Shown: positions 1 to 6,699 of the stretch, in pieces
Layout of the letters: every line of letters starts with the position of its first letter
Position numbering within the stretch: position 1 is the stretch's first letter
Assembly: GCA_947462175.1 (NCBI GenBank)
Contig: CANHOE010000056.1
Location: 1 to 11,168 of the forward strand
DNA from: Burkholderiales bacterium
GTDB lineage: Bacteria > Pseudomonadota > Gammaproteobacteria > Burkholderiales > Burkholderiaceae_C
DNA length: 11,168 bases
Reading direction: 5' to 3'
The notes under the pieces: generated by a model
The model's database searches: none
Told to the model about the DNA's origin: nothing
Seen by the model: only the letters and a program-made list of their open reading frames with translations
Position numbers and translations under genes: made by a program

Positions 1-318
1 CATGAGCTGCATCAGCAGGCGGCACGTCGCATCGTGGCGGCCAACCCGCAACTGACCTACATGGATCGTCCGCCCGACGTGCTGCTGGCCATCCCGGTTT
101 TGGCGATCGACCTGAACGCCGACGGATCGATCCACCGCATCGACGTGTTGCGCCCACCCACACAGGCGAAGGACACCATCCAGATCGCCATCGAGGCCGT
201 TCAGCGAGCGGCGCCATTCGGCGATGTGTCGAGCCTGCCGCGGCCGTGGCGGATCACGGAAACGTTTCTATTCAACGACGATCGCCGGTTCAAGCCCCGA
301 ACACTCAACATTCAATGA
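1..318 (+). CDS. TonB C-terminal-like protein, 5' end missing
   Basis: The reading frame is open from the first base and ends with TGA at 316-318, so only the last 105 residues are visible and the true start lies outside the window. The GTG at 34 is internal, because the frame continues upstream of it. The visible part reads as a small alpha/beta domain: a hydrophobic strand (LLAIPVLAIDLNADGSI), a basic strand (IHRIDVLRPP), a helix (IQIAIEAVQRAAPFGD) and a final strand (RITETFLFND). This matches the usual layout of the TonB C-terminal domain, where a 'G-x-V-x-x-x-x-v-x-s-S' strand is followed by an 'A-x-x-a-x-P-f' helix and an edge strand. No membrane segment or proline-rich stretch is visible; those would lie upstream. 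Related Burkholderiales proteins are often simply called hypothetical. The family call is moderate and no partner receptor can be inferred. Confidence 0.55.
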   Translation, partial: HELHQQAARRIVAANPQLTYMDRPPDVLLAIPVLAIDLNADGSIHRIDVLRPPTQAKDTIQIAIEAVQRAAPFGDVSSLPRPWRITETFLFNDDRRFKPRTLNIQ

Positions 319-353
319 CCGTCGGCCTCGGGCAACACGGCACAATCATTGGC

Positions 354-920
354 ATGTTTTTCAATTTGCCGACGTTACTCACCTGGGCCCGCATCGTCGC
401 GATTCCGCTGGTAGTCGGCGTTTTCTATCTGGATCTGCAAGCGGGCACCCAAAACACGGTCGCCACCGGGCTGTTCGTCATCGTTGCGCTGACCGACTGG
501 GCCGATGGGTACCTGGCACGCAAGCTCAAGCAGACCTCCTCCTTCGGGGCCTTTCTCGACCCGGTGGCCGACAAGTTCCTGGTTTGCGCAGCCCTGCTGG
601 TGCTGGTGCACCTGAATCGGCTGCACGCGCTGGTGGCACTGGTCATCATCGGGCGCGAGATCGCGATTTCCGCCTTGCGTGAATGGATGGCGCAGATCGG
701 TGCTTCGCGCAGCGTCGCAGTGCACATGCTGGGCAAGGTGAAGACCGTGGTCCAGATGGTTGCGATCCCTTTCTTGCTTTTCGACGGGACGCTGTTCTCC
801 GTCATCGACACCCACGCCTGGGGCACGGTGCTGATCGGCCTTTCTGCAGTTCTGACTGTCTGGTCGATGGTTTACTACCTGCAAAAAGCGTTACCTGAAA
901 TTCGCGCCAAGGCGCGTTAG
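354..920 (+). CDS. pgsA: CDP-diacylglycerol--glycerol-3-phosphate 3-phosphatidyltransferase
   Basis: Inner-membrane enzyme that joins CDP-diacylglycerol and glycerol-3-phosphate to give phosphatidylglycerol phosphate and CMP, the committed step to phosphatidylglycerol and cardiolipin. The CDP-alcohol phosphotransferase signature D-x2-D-G-x2-A-R-x8-G-x3-D-x3-D is complete: Asp48, Asp51, Gly52, Ala55, Arg56, Gly65, Asp69 and Asp73 of a 188-residue protein. Hydrophobic helices flank the motif, and the N terminus (MFFNLPTLLTWARIVAIPL) looks like E. coli PgsA (MQFNIPTLLT). That similarity decides the start at ATG 354. The frame is open further upstream, with an ATG at 315 overlapping the previous stop as ATGA and another at 246, but these would add 13 or 37 residues not seen in the family. 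No good Shine-Dalgarno precedes 354. The transporter gene begins 7 bp downstream, so the two are probably co-transcribed. Confidence 0.95.
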   Translation: MFFNLPTLLTWARIVAIPLVVGVFYLDLQAGTQNTVATGLFVIVALTDWADGYLARKLKQTSSFGAFLDPVADKFLVCAALLVLVHLNRLHALVALVIIGREIAISALREWMAQIGASRSVAVHMLGKVKTVVQMVAIPFLLFDGTLFSVIDTHAWGTVLIGLSAVLTVWSMVYYLQKALPEIRAKAR

Positions 921-927
921 TGGCGCG

Positions 928-1842
928 GTGAGAGCCTCTGCGGATTCGCGCAGCCGAGCGGCCTTGCGCGTGATGCCGGCGGTGTTCGTGCTGATCTGGA
1001 GCACCGGATTCATCGCCGCGCGCTTCGCCATGCCGAACGCGCCGCCGTTCACTTTTCTTTGCTGGCGGTACGGGCTGTCGATCGCGTGCTTTGGTGCCTG
1101 GATCTTCTGCGCGCGAGCTCCGTGGCCGGTCAGTTGGGCGCAGTGGCTGCATCTGGCCGTAACGGGCGTGCTCATGCATGCGGCGTATCTCGGTGGCGTG
1201 TGGGCGGCGGTGAAGGCCGGCATTGGTGCTGGAACGGTCGCTTTGTTGGTGGGCTTGCAGCCGGTGTTGACCGCAGTTTGGCTGTCGGCCTTGGCTGCCC
1301 CGAAAGGCGTCTGGGTGGTCACCGTACGTCAATGGGCCGGGCTGGGTTTGGGCCTGGCTGGGCTGACCTTGGTGGTCTGGCGCAAGCTGGGCTTTGGTGA
1401 GGTCACGCCGTGGAACCTGAGCCTGGCGTTCGTCGCGCTGATCGGCATCACCGCCGGCACTCTCTACCAGAAGCGCTTCGTCACGCGCTGTGATGTGCGC
1501 ACCGCCAACACGATTCAGTTGATTGCTGCGCTGCTGGTCAGCCTGCCCTTGGCGTTTGGCGAATCCGAGGCGATGCGTTGGAATTTGACGTCGATGGCTG
1601 CACTGCTCTGGTCCGTCATCGGCCTCACGCTCGGTGGCAGCTCCCTGCTGTACCTGCTGATCCAGCGCGGCGCGGCTACCCGTGTCACCAGCCTGCTGTA
1701 TCTGGTGCCGCCAACCACGGCTCTGATGGCGTGGGCGATCTTCGGCGAGGCGCTTACTGTGCCGATGCTGCTGGGCATGGCGTTGACTGCGGTCGGGGTG
1801 GCCCTGGTTGTCACGGCGCCGCCAGCGCGCTTCTCCAACTGA
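928..1842 (+). CDS. EamA/DMT-family transporter
   Basis: A 304-residue, strongly hydrophobic protein with about ten predicted membrane helices in two halves, the layout of EamA (drug/metabolite transporter) proteins. The first half starts with the typical VFVLIWSTGFIAARFA helix (residues 19-34) and runs to about 150. The second EamA repeat spans roughly 163-297 and ends with the family-like stretch containing Pro261-Pro262, FGEAL and a final Ala/Val helix. Members export amino acids, metabolites or drugs; nothing here fixes the substrate. The start is uncertain: GTG 928 gives a short basic leader, while GTG 970 or ATG 973 would place the start just before the first helix. None has a clear ribosome binding site. 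It lies 7 bp behind pgsA. No intrinsic terminator is evident after its stop. Confidence 0.85.
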   Translation: MRASADSRSRAALRVMPAVFVLIWSTGFIAARFAMPNAPPFTFLCWRYGLSIACFGAWIFCARAPWPVSWAQWLHLAVTGVLMHAAYLGGVWAAVKAGIGAGTVALLVGLQPVLTAVWLSALAAPKGVWVVTVRQWAGLGLGLAGLTLVVWRKLGFGEVTPWNLSLAFVALIGITAGTLYQKRFVTRCDVRTANTIQLIAALLVSLPLAFGESEAMRWNLTSMAALLWSVIGLTLGGSSLLYLLIQRGAATRVTSLLYLVPPTTALMAWAIFGEALTVPMLLGMALTAVGVALVVTAPPARFSN

Positions 1843-1880
1843 CGATGTGAACTCCGTCTGGATAGAATGATCATGCTCGC

Positions 1881-1909
1881 TTGACACTCACCAACGGCGC
1901 GGCTGTAAT
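1881..1909 (+). promoter_or_regulatory. Sigma-70 promoter of the HU gene
   Basis: A perfect -35 box TTGACA (1881-1886) is followed after 17 bp by TGTAAT (1904-1909), which matches five of six bases of the -10 consensus. Transcription should begin near 1916, leaving an untranslated leader of about 70 bases before the HU start codon. Near-consensus boxes fit a highly expressed nucleoid protein and a tRNA in the same unit. A weaker overlapping candidate, CTGACG (1839-1844) with TAGAAT (1863-1868) at 18-bp spacing, lies upstream and could be a second start site. Confidence 0.75.
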
Positions 1910-1974
1910 GCCTTGAGGTCCGTGTGGGGTGAGGCGCACGGTCACTGTCGACTCCAACCATACGCATCCAATTC

Positions 1975-1982
1975 GAGGGGGA
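1975..1982 (+). promoter_or_regulatory. Ribosome binding site of the HU gene
   Basis: The purine run GAGGGGGA ends 6 bases before the GTG at 1989. The frame is open upstream to a possible start at 1929, but this site and the family N terminus (MNKSELIEHIA) select GTG 1989. Confidence 0.7.
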
Positions 1983-1988
1983 CACTTT

Positions 1989-2261
1989 GTGAACAAGTCA
2001 GAACTGATCGAACACATCGCCAAGCAAGCGGACATTTCCAAAGCAGCTGCGGGTCGCGCTCTTGAGGCGCTGATCGGTGGTGTGAAGTCAACGCTCAAGA
2101 AGAACAATAGCGTGACGCTCGTCGGTTTCGGCACGTTCAGCGTCACCAAGCGCGCTGCACGCAGCGGCCGCAACCCTCGCACTGGCGCGGCCATCAAGAT
2201 CAAGGCAGCCAAGGTGCCCAAGTTCCGGCCTGGCAAGGCATTGAAGGACGCGCTGAAGTAA
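1989..2261 (+). CDS. hupB: HU-family nucleoid DNA-binding protein
   Basis: A 90-residue histone-like protein that binds and bends DNA as a dimer in the nucleoid. The helical N-terminal half (MNKSELIEHIAKQADISKAA) drives dimerisation. The HU/IHF signature GFGTFSV-x-x-R-x-A-R-x-G-R-N-P-x-T-G covers residues 46-66, with Arg61-Asn62-Pro63 at the tip of the DNA-clamping arm, and the C terminus (VPKFRPGKALKDALK) is typical of HU rather than IHF. Length equals that of E. coli HU (90 residues). The start is GTG, supported by a GAGGGGGA site. A strong promoter lies about 100 bp upstream, and tRNA-Val follows after 19 bp with no terminator between them. Whether it corresponds to the alpha or beta chain of E. 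coli cannot be settled; betaproteobacteria commonly use the hupB name. Confidence 0.95.
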   Translation: MNKSELIEHIAKQADISKAAAGRALEALIGGVKSTLKKNNSVTLVGFGTFSVTKRAARSGRNPRTGAAIKIKAAKVPKFRPGKALKDALK

Positions 2262-2280
2262 TGCGGTTTCCAGGCACTCC

Positions 2281-2356
2281 GGGTGCTTAGCTCAGTTGGT
2301 AGAGCGGCGCCCTTACAAGGCGTAGGTCGGGGGTTCGAGCCCCTCAGCACCCACCA
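2281..2356 (+). tRNA. tRNA-Val (anticodon TAC)
   Basis: A 76-base cloverleaf with encoded CCA. The acceptor arms GGGTGCT and AGCACCC pair completely, with discriminator A at 2353 and CCA at 2354-2356. The D arm is GCTC-AGTTGGTA-GAGC. The anticodon stem GCGCC/GGCGT (one G-T pair) encloses loop CTTACAA, with anticodon TAC at 2314-2316. The T arm has loop TTCGAGC between GGGGG and CCCCT. UAC reads valine GUA/GUG and, when modified, GUU. It lies 19 bp after the HU gene and before the terminator at 2423, so it is probably cut from the HU transcript. Confidence 0.97.
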
Positions 2357-2422
2357 AACCCAGTGCCGTAGCCTCAGCCCTTGCGCTGGAGCTGTAGATA
2401 AAATCAAGGACATTCATTAAGC

Positions 2423-2448
2423 AAAGGCGAACCATGGTTCGCCTTTTT
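2423..2448 (+). terminator. Intrinsic terminator after tRNA-Val
   Basis: Stem AAAGGCGAAC (2423-2432), loop CATG and the exact complement GTTCGCCTTT (2437-2446) run into a five-T tract (2444-2448). It would end the HU/tRNA-Val transcript about 66 bases beyond the tRNA. The bases between 2357 and 2422 and between 2449 and 2529 hold no gene I can support. Confidence 0.85.
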
Positions 2449-2529
2449 CGCGTCAGGGAAGCCTTGTTTCCCAGCGTCTGATTTCTTGCTGCACCGCGAC
2501 TTGCGCGTGCATCCACCCGGGGTTCATCG

Positions 2530-4458
2530 ATGTTCGACTTTTTCCGCAAGCGCATGCGCTTGTTCATGTTCGCGCTGGTTGTGCTCATCGTCCCGTCTTT
2601 TATCTTCCTTGGAGTGGAGGGCTATAGAGGCTTTGGCGAGGGCACGAAGCAGTCTGTGGCCAAGGTGGCCGGACATACGATCACCCAGGCTGAATGGGAC
2701 GACGCGCATCGTGAGCAGGTCGAGAGGATCCGGCGACAGAGTCCCGACATCGATCCCAAGTTGTTCGACACTCCCGAGGCCAGGCAGCAGACGCTGGAGG
2801 TGTTGATTCGCCAGCGTGTCATGCTGGCCACCGCTGAGCAACTGCACCTGAGCACCACCGACGACCGTCTGCAGCGACTCTTTTCCACCGACCCCCAGTT
2901 CGCGGCCATTCGCAATCCGGATGGCAGCGTCAACAAGGATCTACTCGCCGCGCAGGGCCTGTCGAGCGACGAGTTCGCCCGCCGCCTGCGCCAGGATCTG
3001 TCGGTGAACCAGGTGTTGCTCGGCGTGTCGGGTACCGGCATCGTTTCGAACGGCGCCGCGGACCGGACGCTCGATGCGTTCTTCGAGCAGCGCGAGGTCG
3101 TTCTGCAGCGGTTCTACGCGGCCGGCTATGCGACGCGAGTGCAACCCACCGACGCCGATCTCGAGGCCTATTACAAGGATCCGGCCCATGCTGCGCAATT
3201 CCAGGCGCCAGAGCGGGCGAGCATCGAGTACGTTGTCCTGGACCTCGATGCGATGGGTCAGCAGGTGTCTATCAACGAGGAAGACCTGGCTCGCTTTTAC
3301 AGCGAGAACGCCGCGCGCTACACCACCCCGGAAGAGCGCCGCGCCAGCCATATCCTGATTGCCGCCGACAAGTCGCTGCCAGTCGCCGATCGAGCGAATG
3401 CAAAAGCCAAGGCCGAGGCCCTGCTGGCCGCGATCGTTAAAAATCCCGGCGGTTTTGGCGAGTTGGCGAAGGCGAATTCACAGGACCCTGGATCGGCGGT
3501 CAAGGGCGGAGACCTCGACTTCTTCGGCCGTGGTGCCATGGTGAAAACTTTCGAAGATGTGACCTATGGCCTCAAGGTCGGCGAGACCAGCGGTGTGGTC
3601 GAAACCGATTTTGGCTATCACATCATCCGCCTGACCGACAAGCGCGGCGGCGACAAGCGCAGCTTTGAGAGTGTGCGGGCAGAGATCGAGGCTGGAGTGC
3701 GGAGCCAACTGGCTCAGCAGAAATTTTCTGAAGCCGCTGCCGATTTCACAAACCTGGTCTATGAACAGTCCGACAGCCTGAAGCCTGTGCTCGACAAGTA
3801 CAAGCTGGTGCTGAAGTCCGCACAGGGCGTGACGCGCCGACCCGCACCAGGCGCGACCGGCCCTCTGGCATCTCCGAAGTTTCTCGAGGCGTTGTTTGCC
3901 AACGATGCCTTGCGAAACAAGCGCAACACCGATGCCGTGGAAACGGCGGCGAACCAACTCGTCTCAGGCCGCGTCGTTCAATACGAAGCCGCGCGCGCCT
4001 TACCGCTGGCCGATGTGAAGGAGCAGGTGCGCGGTCGAGTCGTCAGTGCACAGGCCGCTGCGCTGGCGCAGACTGAAGGGAAGGCACGTTTGGCTGCGTT
4101 GCAGCAAGCGCCGCAGACCGATATGGGGATCGAACCGAGACGGATCTCGCGCCTGCAGACCCAGGAACTCGGCAAGGCCACCACGACGGCGGTGCTGGGC
4201 GCCGATCCGAAGAAGCTGCCAGCTTTCGTCGGCGTCGACCTGGGTTCCGATGGTTTTGTCGTGGCGAAGGTTCAGAAGGTCATCGGCCGCGATCCCATCG
4301 TCGCCGACGCGGTGCAGGCCAGGAATCAGTACGAGCAGGCTTGGAGCGATGCAGAGACGCAGGCTTACCTAGGCGCGCTCAAGGCTCGCCAGAAGGTCCA
4401 GATCGACGCCAAGGCGACCGCGAAAGTCGCTGTGGCCGAATCCGCCGACGGGCGTTGA
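2530..4458 (+). CDS. ppiD: PpiD-type peptidyl-prolyl isomerase / periplasmic chaperone
   Basis: A 642-residue protein close in size to E. coli PpiD (623), an inner-membrane-anchored folding helper near the Sec exit site. One uncleaved membrane anchor lies at residues 11-28 (LFMFALVVLIVPSFIFLGVE), after a basic N terminus MFDFFRKRMR, so the bulk faces the periplasm. Residues about 40-230 form a SurA/PpiD-like helical chaperone region, beginning KVAGHTITQAEWDDAH. A parvulin domain spans about 270-371: RASHIL at the first strand, an ANAKAKAEALLAAI helix, FGELAKANSQDPGSAVKGGDLDFF, and ending FGYHIIRLTDKR. A helical C-terminal region follows. In E. coli PpiD the parvulin domain is largely inactive, so this one may act mainly as a chaperone. 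ATG 2530 sits directly before the conserved FDFFRKR start. No close promoter is clear. Confidence 0.92.
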   Translation: MFDFFRKRMRLFMFALVVLIVPSFIFLGVEGYRGFGEGTKQSVAKVAGHTITQAEWDDAHREQVERIRRQSPDIDPKLFDTPEARQQTLEVLIRQRVMLATAEQLHLSTTDDRLQRLFSTDPQFAAIRNPDGSVNKDLLAAQGLSSDEFARRLRQDLSVNQVLLGVSGTGIVSNGAADRTLDAFFEQREVVLQRFYAAGYATRVQPTDADLEAYYKDPAHAAQFQAPERASIEYVVLDLDAMGQQVSINEEDLARFYSENAARYTTPEERRASHILIAADKSLPVADRANAKAKAEALLAAIVKNPGGFGELAKANSQDPGSAVKGGDLDFFGRGAMVKTFEDVTYGLKVGETSGVVETDFGYHIIRLTDKRGGDKRSFESVRAEIEAGVRSQLAQQKFSEAAADFTNLVYEQSDSLKPVLDKYKLVLKSAQGVTRRPAPGATGPLASPKFLEALFANDALRNKRNTDAVETAANQLVSGRVVQYEAARALPLADVKEQVRGRVVSAQAAALAQTEGKARLAALQQAPQTDMGIEPRRISRLQTQELGKATTTAVLGADPKKLPAFVGVDLGSDGFVVAKVQKVIGRDPIVADAVQARNQYEQAWSDAETQAYLGALKARQKVQIDAKATAKVAVAESADGR

Positions 4459-4508
4459 ATCTGTTGCTCGACAACGGTGCGCGCTGTCTCGCAGTAGAGC
4501 GCATCGCC

Positions 4509-4514
4509 TATAAT
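4509..4514 (+). promoter_or_regulatory. Likely -10 box of tRNA-His
   Basis: A perfect TATAAT lies 11 bases before the mature tRNA end. Transcription would begin near 4521, giving a 5' leader of only about four bases for RNase P. No good -35 box is seen at 16-18 bp spacing (the sequence there is around CTGTCTCG), so the promoter assignment rests on the -10 alone. Confidence 0.5.
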
Positions 4515-4525
4515 TTCAGTCTGCG

Positions 4526-4601
4526 GTGGCTGTAGCTCAGTTGGTAGAGTCCAGGATTGTGATTCCTGTTGTCGTGGGTTCGAGCCCCATCAGCCACCCC
4601 A
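4526..4601 (+). tRNA. tRNA-His (anticodon GTG)
   Basis: A 76-base cloverleaf plus the histidine-specific extra base. Acceptor arms GTGGCTG (4526-4532) and CAGCCAC (4591-4597) pair fully. Loop TTGTGAT sits on stem CAGGA/TCCTG with anticodon GTG at 4559-4561. The T loop is TTCGAGC. The discriminator is C (4598), followed by an encoded CCA. A G at 4525 can pair with this C, giving the G-1:C73 pair that histidyl-tRNA synthetase needs; in bacteria it is encoded and kept by RNase P, so the mature RNA probably starts at 4525. Confidence 0.97.
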
Positions 4602-4614
4602 CTGATTTGTCATG

Positions 4615-4638
4615 ACAACGGCCCTTCGGGGCCGTTGT
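4615..4638 (+). terminator. UUCG-loop terminator after tRNA-His
   Basis: Perfect 10-bp stem ACAACGGCCC / GGGCCGTTGT with a TTCG loop closed by C-G, the very stable UUCG tetraloop. The 3' side is only moderately T-rich (TTGTTCGTT). It lies 13 bases after the tRNA and 21 bases beyond the stop of the convergent kinase gene, so it may end transcripts from both sides. Confidence 0.8.
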
Positions 4639-4659
4639 TCGTTGGGGTAGCCCGCGCTA

Positions 4660-5796
4660 TCAATCCGAGGCGGACAATCGCTCCACGCTGATGCGGCAGC
4701 AAATGCCACTCGGCAAGCGCTCCTGCCAGGACACCTCGCCGCCCAACTGCCTCACGCGCTTGCGGATGCCGCCAAGGCCGAGTCCAGGCGACCACCGCTC
4801 AGGCGCCGAGCCCATGCCGTCGTCGGCAACCGTGATCACCAGCTTGTCTTTGACCAGGCTCACGCCGATCTCGATGGTGCGCGCCTGCGCGTGGGTGATG
4901 ACATTGGTGACCAGTTCGCGCAGCACGCGGGTCAGCGCCGACCACTGCACCATCGACAGCACGACATCGACATCCTGCGCTGCCGTCCACTTCAGCACGA
5001 TCTGCGCCACCGTCAGACGTTGCGCGATGTCGGCCTTCCATTCGGCCAGAGCGTGCGCCAGAGGTTGCTTTGAAGCGGCAAGCCCGCGCGTCAGCGTCTT
5101 CAAGTCCTGCAGGGTGTGCCGCGCATAGTCTTCCATCTCTGGCGACTGCGCCTTGTATATCAGCGTCAGCAGCCTGGCGCCGATGTCATCGTGCAGATCC
5201 TGCGCGAGTCGCCGACGCTCTTCACCGCGCCCGTGCTCAACCGCCTGATCGAAGGCGACGGTGCGCCTGAGCTGCTCGCCGATCCGATCGGCAAGCCGAG
5301 CGTCATTGCTGGTGAACAGTCGACGGCCTCGCTGTGCGCGGCGCAGCAGGATGGAAGTCGACTGGCCCCGTGGAGAGCCGCCTTCAACCGCGGGCACGGG
5401 CACCAGCAGCGCCGAACCTTCATTCGCGGTGTGCGCGCTGCTCACGAGCGTGTCTACCAGCGTGACCTCGACAGGCTCGAACAGTTCTTCGAGCAGTCGC
5501 GACAGCGCTTGTCCCGCCTGTTCCGGATGGTCCTCGACTTCGCGGGTGGCGCGGAACAATGGCTCGAACAGTCGTTCGGTGCTGGCTATGCGCATGCCGA
5601 TCGTGCGGCTGAGTAGCCACTGGCGAACACCGGCATACACAGCCATGGCCACGAACAGCGTCAGCGTCAACGCGGAGAAGCGCGGCAAGCCAAACACGCT
5701 GAACAACAGCAGGTCGAGCGCGATGGCAAACGCGACGATGAACGCGAACAGCGACAGCTCGCGCCACATGCTGACTGACTTAGAGAGAAACGGCAC
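4660..5796 (-). CDS. Sensor histidine kinase, HisKA_3 (NarL-partner) type
   Basis: A 378-residue membrane kinase. Two hydrophobic helices (about residues 13-35 and 42-60) form an N-terminal hairpin with almost no periplasmic loop. Residues about 80-180 look like a worn GAF-type domain (LLVPVPAVEG, then RRLFTSNDARLADRIGEQL), which is a guess. The HisKA_3 phosphorylation site is clear, EERRRLAQDLHDDIGARLL, with His202. The ATP-binding domain shows the N box RELVTNVITHA (Asn298), G1 box DDGMG (325-329) and G2 box GLGLGG (337-342), ending at residue 378. It should phosphorylate the response regulator encoded just upstream on the same strand. The start is GTG 5796, with ATG 5769 (residue 10) as alternative; an in-frame stop at 5827-5829 rules out a much longer protein. 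Neither start has a strong ribosome binding site. The signal is unknown. Confidence 0.9.
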   Translation of the reverse strand: MPFLSKSVSMWRELSLFAFIVAFAIALDLLLFSVFGLPRFSALTLTLFVAMAVYAGVRQWLLSRTIGMRIASTERLFEPLFRATREVEDHPEQAGQALSRLLEELFEPVEVTLVDTLVSSAHTANEGSALLVPVPAVEGGSPRGQSTSILLRRAQRGRRLFTSNDARLADRIGEQLRRTVAFDQAVEHGRGEERRRLAQDLHDDIGARLLTLIYKAQSPEMEDYARHTLQDLKTLTRGLAASKQPLAHALAEWKADIAQRLTVAQIVLKWTAAQDVDVVLSMVQWSALTRVLRELVTNVITHAQARTIEIGVSLVKDKLVITVADDGMGSAPERWSPGLGLGGIRKRVRQLGGEVSWQERLPSGICCRISVERLSASD

Positions 5797-5875
5797 GCGC
5801 TTCAGACGCCGTGCGAACCGTGCCGGTCAGATCCCACAGTCATCTCCAAATCAAGTGCGTTCGCAGCACAGGGGC

Positions 5876-5906
5876 CGTGCAACAGCGTCGGCTCAGGCGT
5901 TGCACG
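5876..5906. repeat. Perfect 8-bp inverted repeat between regulator and kinase genes
   Basis: CGTGCAAC (5876-5883) and GTTGCACG (5899-5906) are exact reverse complements around a 15-base spacer, inside the 150-bp non-coding stretch 5797-5946. In the minus-strand transcript it could fold into a hairpin 40 or more bases after the regulator's stop. No T tract follows, so it is not a standard terminator. It could also be a protein-binding palindrome. A smaller CGGC/GCCG pair with a 6-base loop lies at 5917-5930. Confidence 0.5.
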
Positions 5907-5946
5907 AATGGGCTCTCGGCGGTTCTGCCGCTGGGGCTGCGAGCGA

Positions 5947-6699
5947 CTAGACCAATCCCTGTTTGCTCGCCAGCACGGCGGCCTCTGCGCGGCTGGAGAC
6001 GTTGAGCTTCTTGTAGATTGATTTGATGTGGTCGTTCACGGTGAACCACTTGATGCTCATCAGGTTGGCGATTTCCTTGATGGTGAAGCCCTTGCTCAGG
6101 TAGGTGAGCACTTCGCTCTCGCGCGGTGTCAGGCGCTCCTGCTCTGCAGGATGCTGGCGGTCCGACGCCGATGGGCGACTACTCTGGAAGGCCGACGGTG
6201 CGCTCAGGGTGGTTGGGATGCCCGCGGCGCCACCGGGGCGAAAGTGCGTCAACAAGCGTCTGGCGATCGCGGGCGACAGCGGCGGCTGTCCGCGCACGAT
6301 CTTCTGCAGCTCCTCGACCAGCACCTCGAACCGGTCCTCCTTCAGCAAGTAGCCGTCCGCGCCGCATTGCAAGGCAGGAAATAGGTGCTCGTCGTCGGAG
6401 TACAGCGTGGTGACGATTTTCGTCGCCGGATAGCTGGACAACTCGGCGAGCAATTCCATGCCGTTGCCGTCGGGGAGTTCCAGATCGACCAGCATCAGCT
6501 TGTACAGGTTCGGCTGGTCGCTGCCATCGGCCTCGGTTCTGGCGCTGCGTTCACGCGACTCGCTGATGCGCTGCCGGGCAGTTTCCAGATCGCTGGCTTC
6601 GCTGATCATCAACTGATCGCTGAAGCTCTCGCGCACGACCTTGGTCAAAAAGCTTCGCGCCACCGGGTTGTCTTCGACGATCAATACTTTGACGGGCAT
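5947..6699 (-). CDS. Response regulator, NarL/LuxR (FixJ) family
   Basis: A 250-residue DNA-binding regulator. The receiver begins PVKVLIVEDNPVARSFL with acidic residues Glu9-Asp10, has the phosphorylation site Asp72 in MLVDLELPDGNG, a Thr97/Thr98 switch position and Lys120 in GYLLKED. A Pro/Ser/Ala-rich linker covers about 140-188. The C-terminal LuxR helix-turn-helix spans about 190-250 (LTPRESEVLTYLSKGF, then KEIANLM and TVNDHIKSIYKKLNV). Asp10 to Asp72 is about 17 residues longer than in usual receivers; the extra part is the charged stretch at about 45-64. ATG 6699 is well placed before the receiver's first strand; the ribosome binding site is weak. It precedes its likely partner kinase by 150 bp and diverges from surE, with 125 bp between the two starts. 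Target genes are unknown. Confidence 0.93.
   Translation of the reverse strand: MPVKVLIVEDNPVARSFLTKVVRESFSDQLMISEASDLETARQRISESRERSARTEADGSDQPNLYKLMLVDLELPDGNGMELLAELSSYPATKIVTTLYSDDEHLFPALQCGADGYLLKEDRFEVLVEELQKIVRGQPPLSPAIARRLLTHFRPGGAAGIPTTLSAPSAFQSSRPSASDRQHPAEQERLTPRESEVLTYLSKGFTIKEIANLMSIKWFTVNDHIKSIYKKLNVSSRAEAAVLASKQGLV

Noticed and set aside
246..353. Extended N terminus for pgsA from an upstream ATG (246 or 315).
   Set aside because: The added residues overlap or abut the previous gene and are unlike the family, which begins MxFNxPTxLT. The ATGA overlap at 315-318 is noted as a weaker alternative.
802..1887. Long open frame of 361 codons on the minus strand, opposite the EamA transporter.
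   Set aside because: It is antisense to a well-supported membrane protein, very rich in Gln, Arg and His with no domain pattern, as expected for the opposite strand of GC-rich coding DNA.
1929..1988. Longer HU protein starting at 1929.
   Set aside because: HU proteins begin MNKSEL; the extra 20 residues are in the untranslated leader just after the predicted transcription start, and the ribosome binding site at 1975-1982 points to GTG 1989.
2313..2588. Minus-strand open frame of 91 codons across tRNA-Val and the terminator.
   Set aside because: It runs through a tRNA, a terminator and the start of ppiD, which no real gene would plausibly do.
2281..4601. tRNA genes considered as integration sites for a genomic island.
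   Set aside because: No integrase gene, no duplicated tRNA 3' end and no change in gene style is seen near either tRNA; the neighbours are housekeeping genes.
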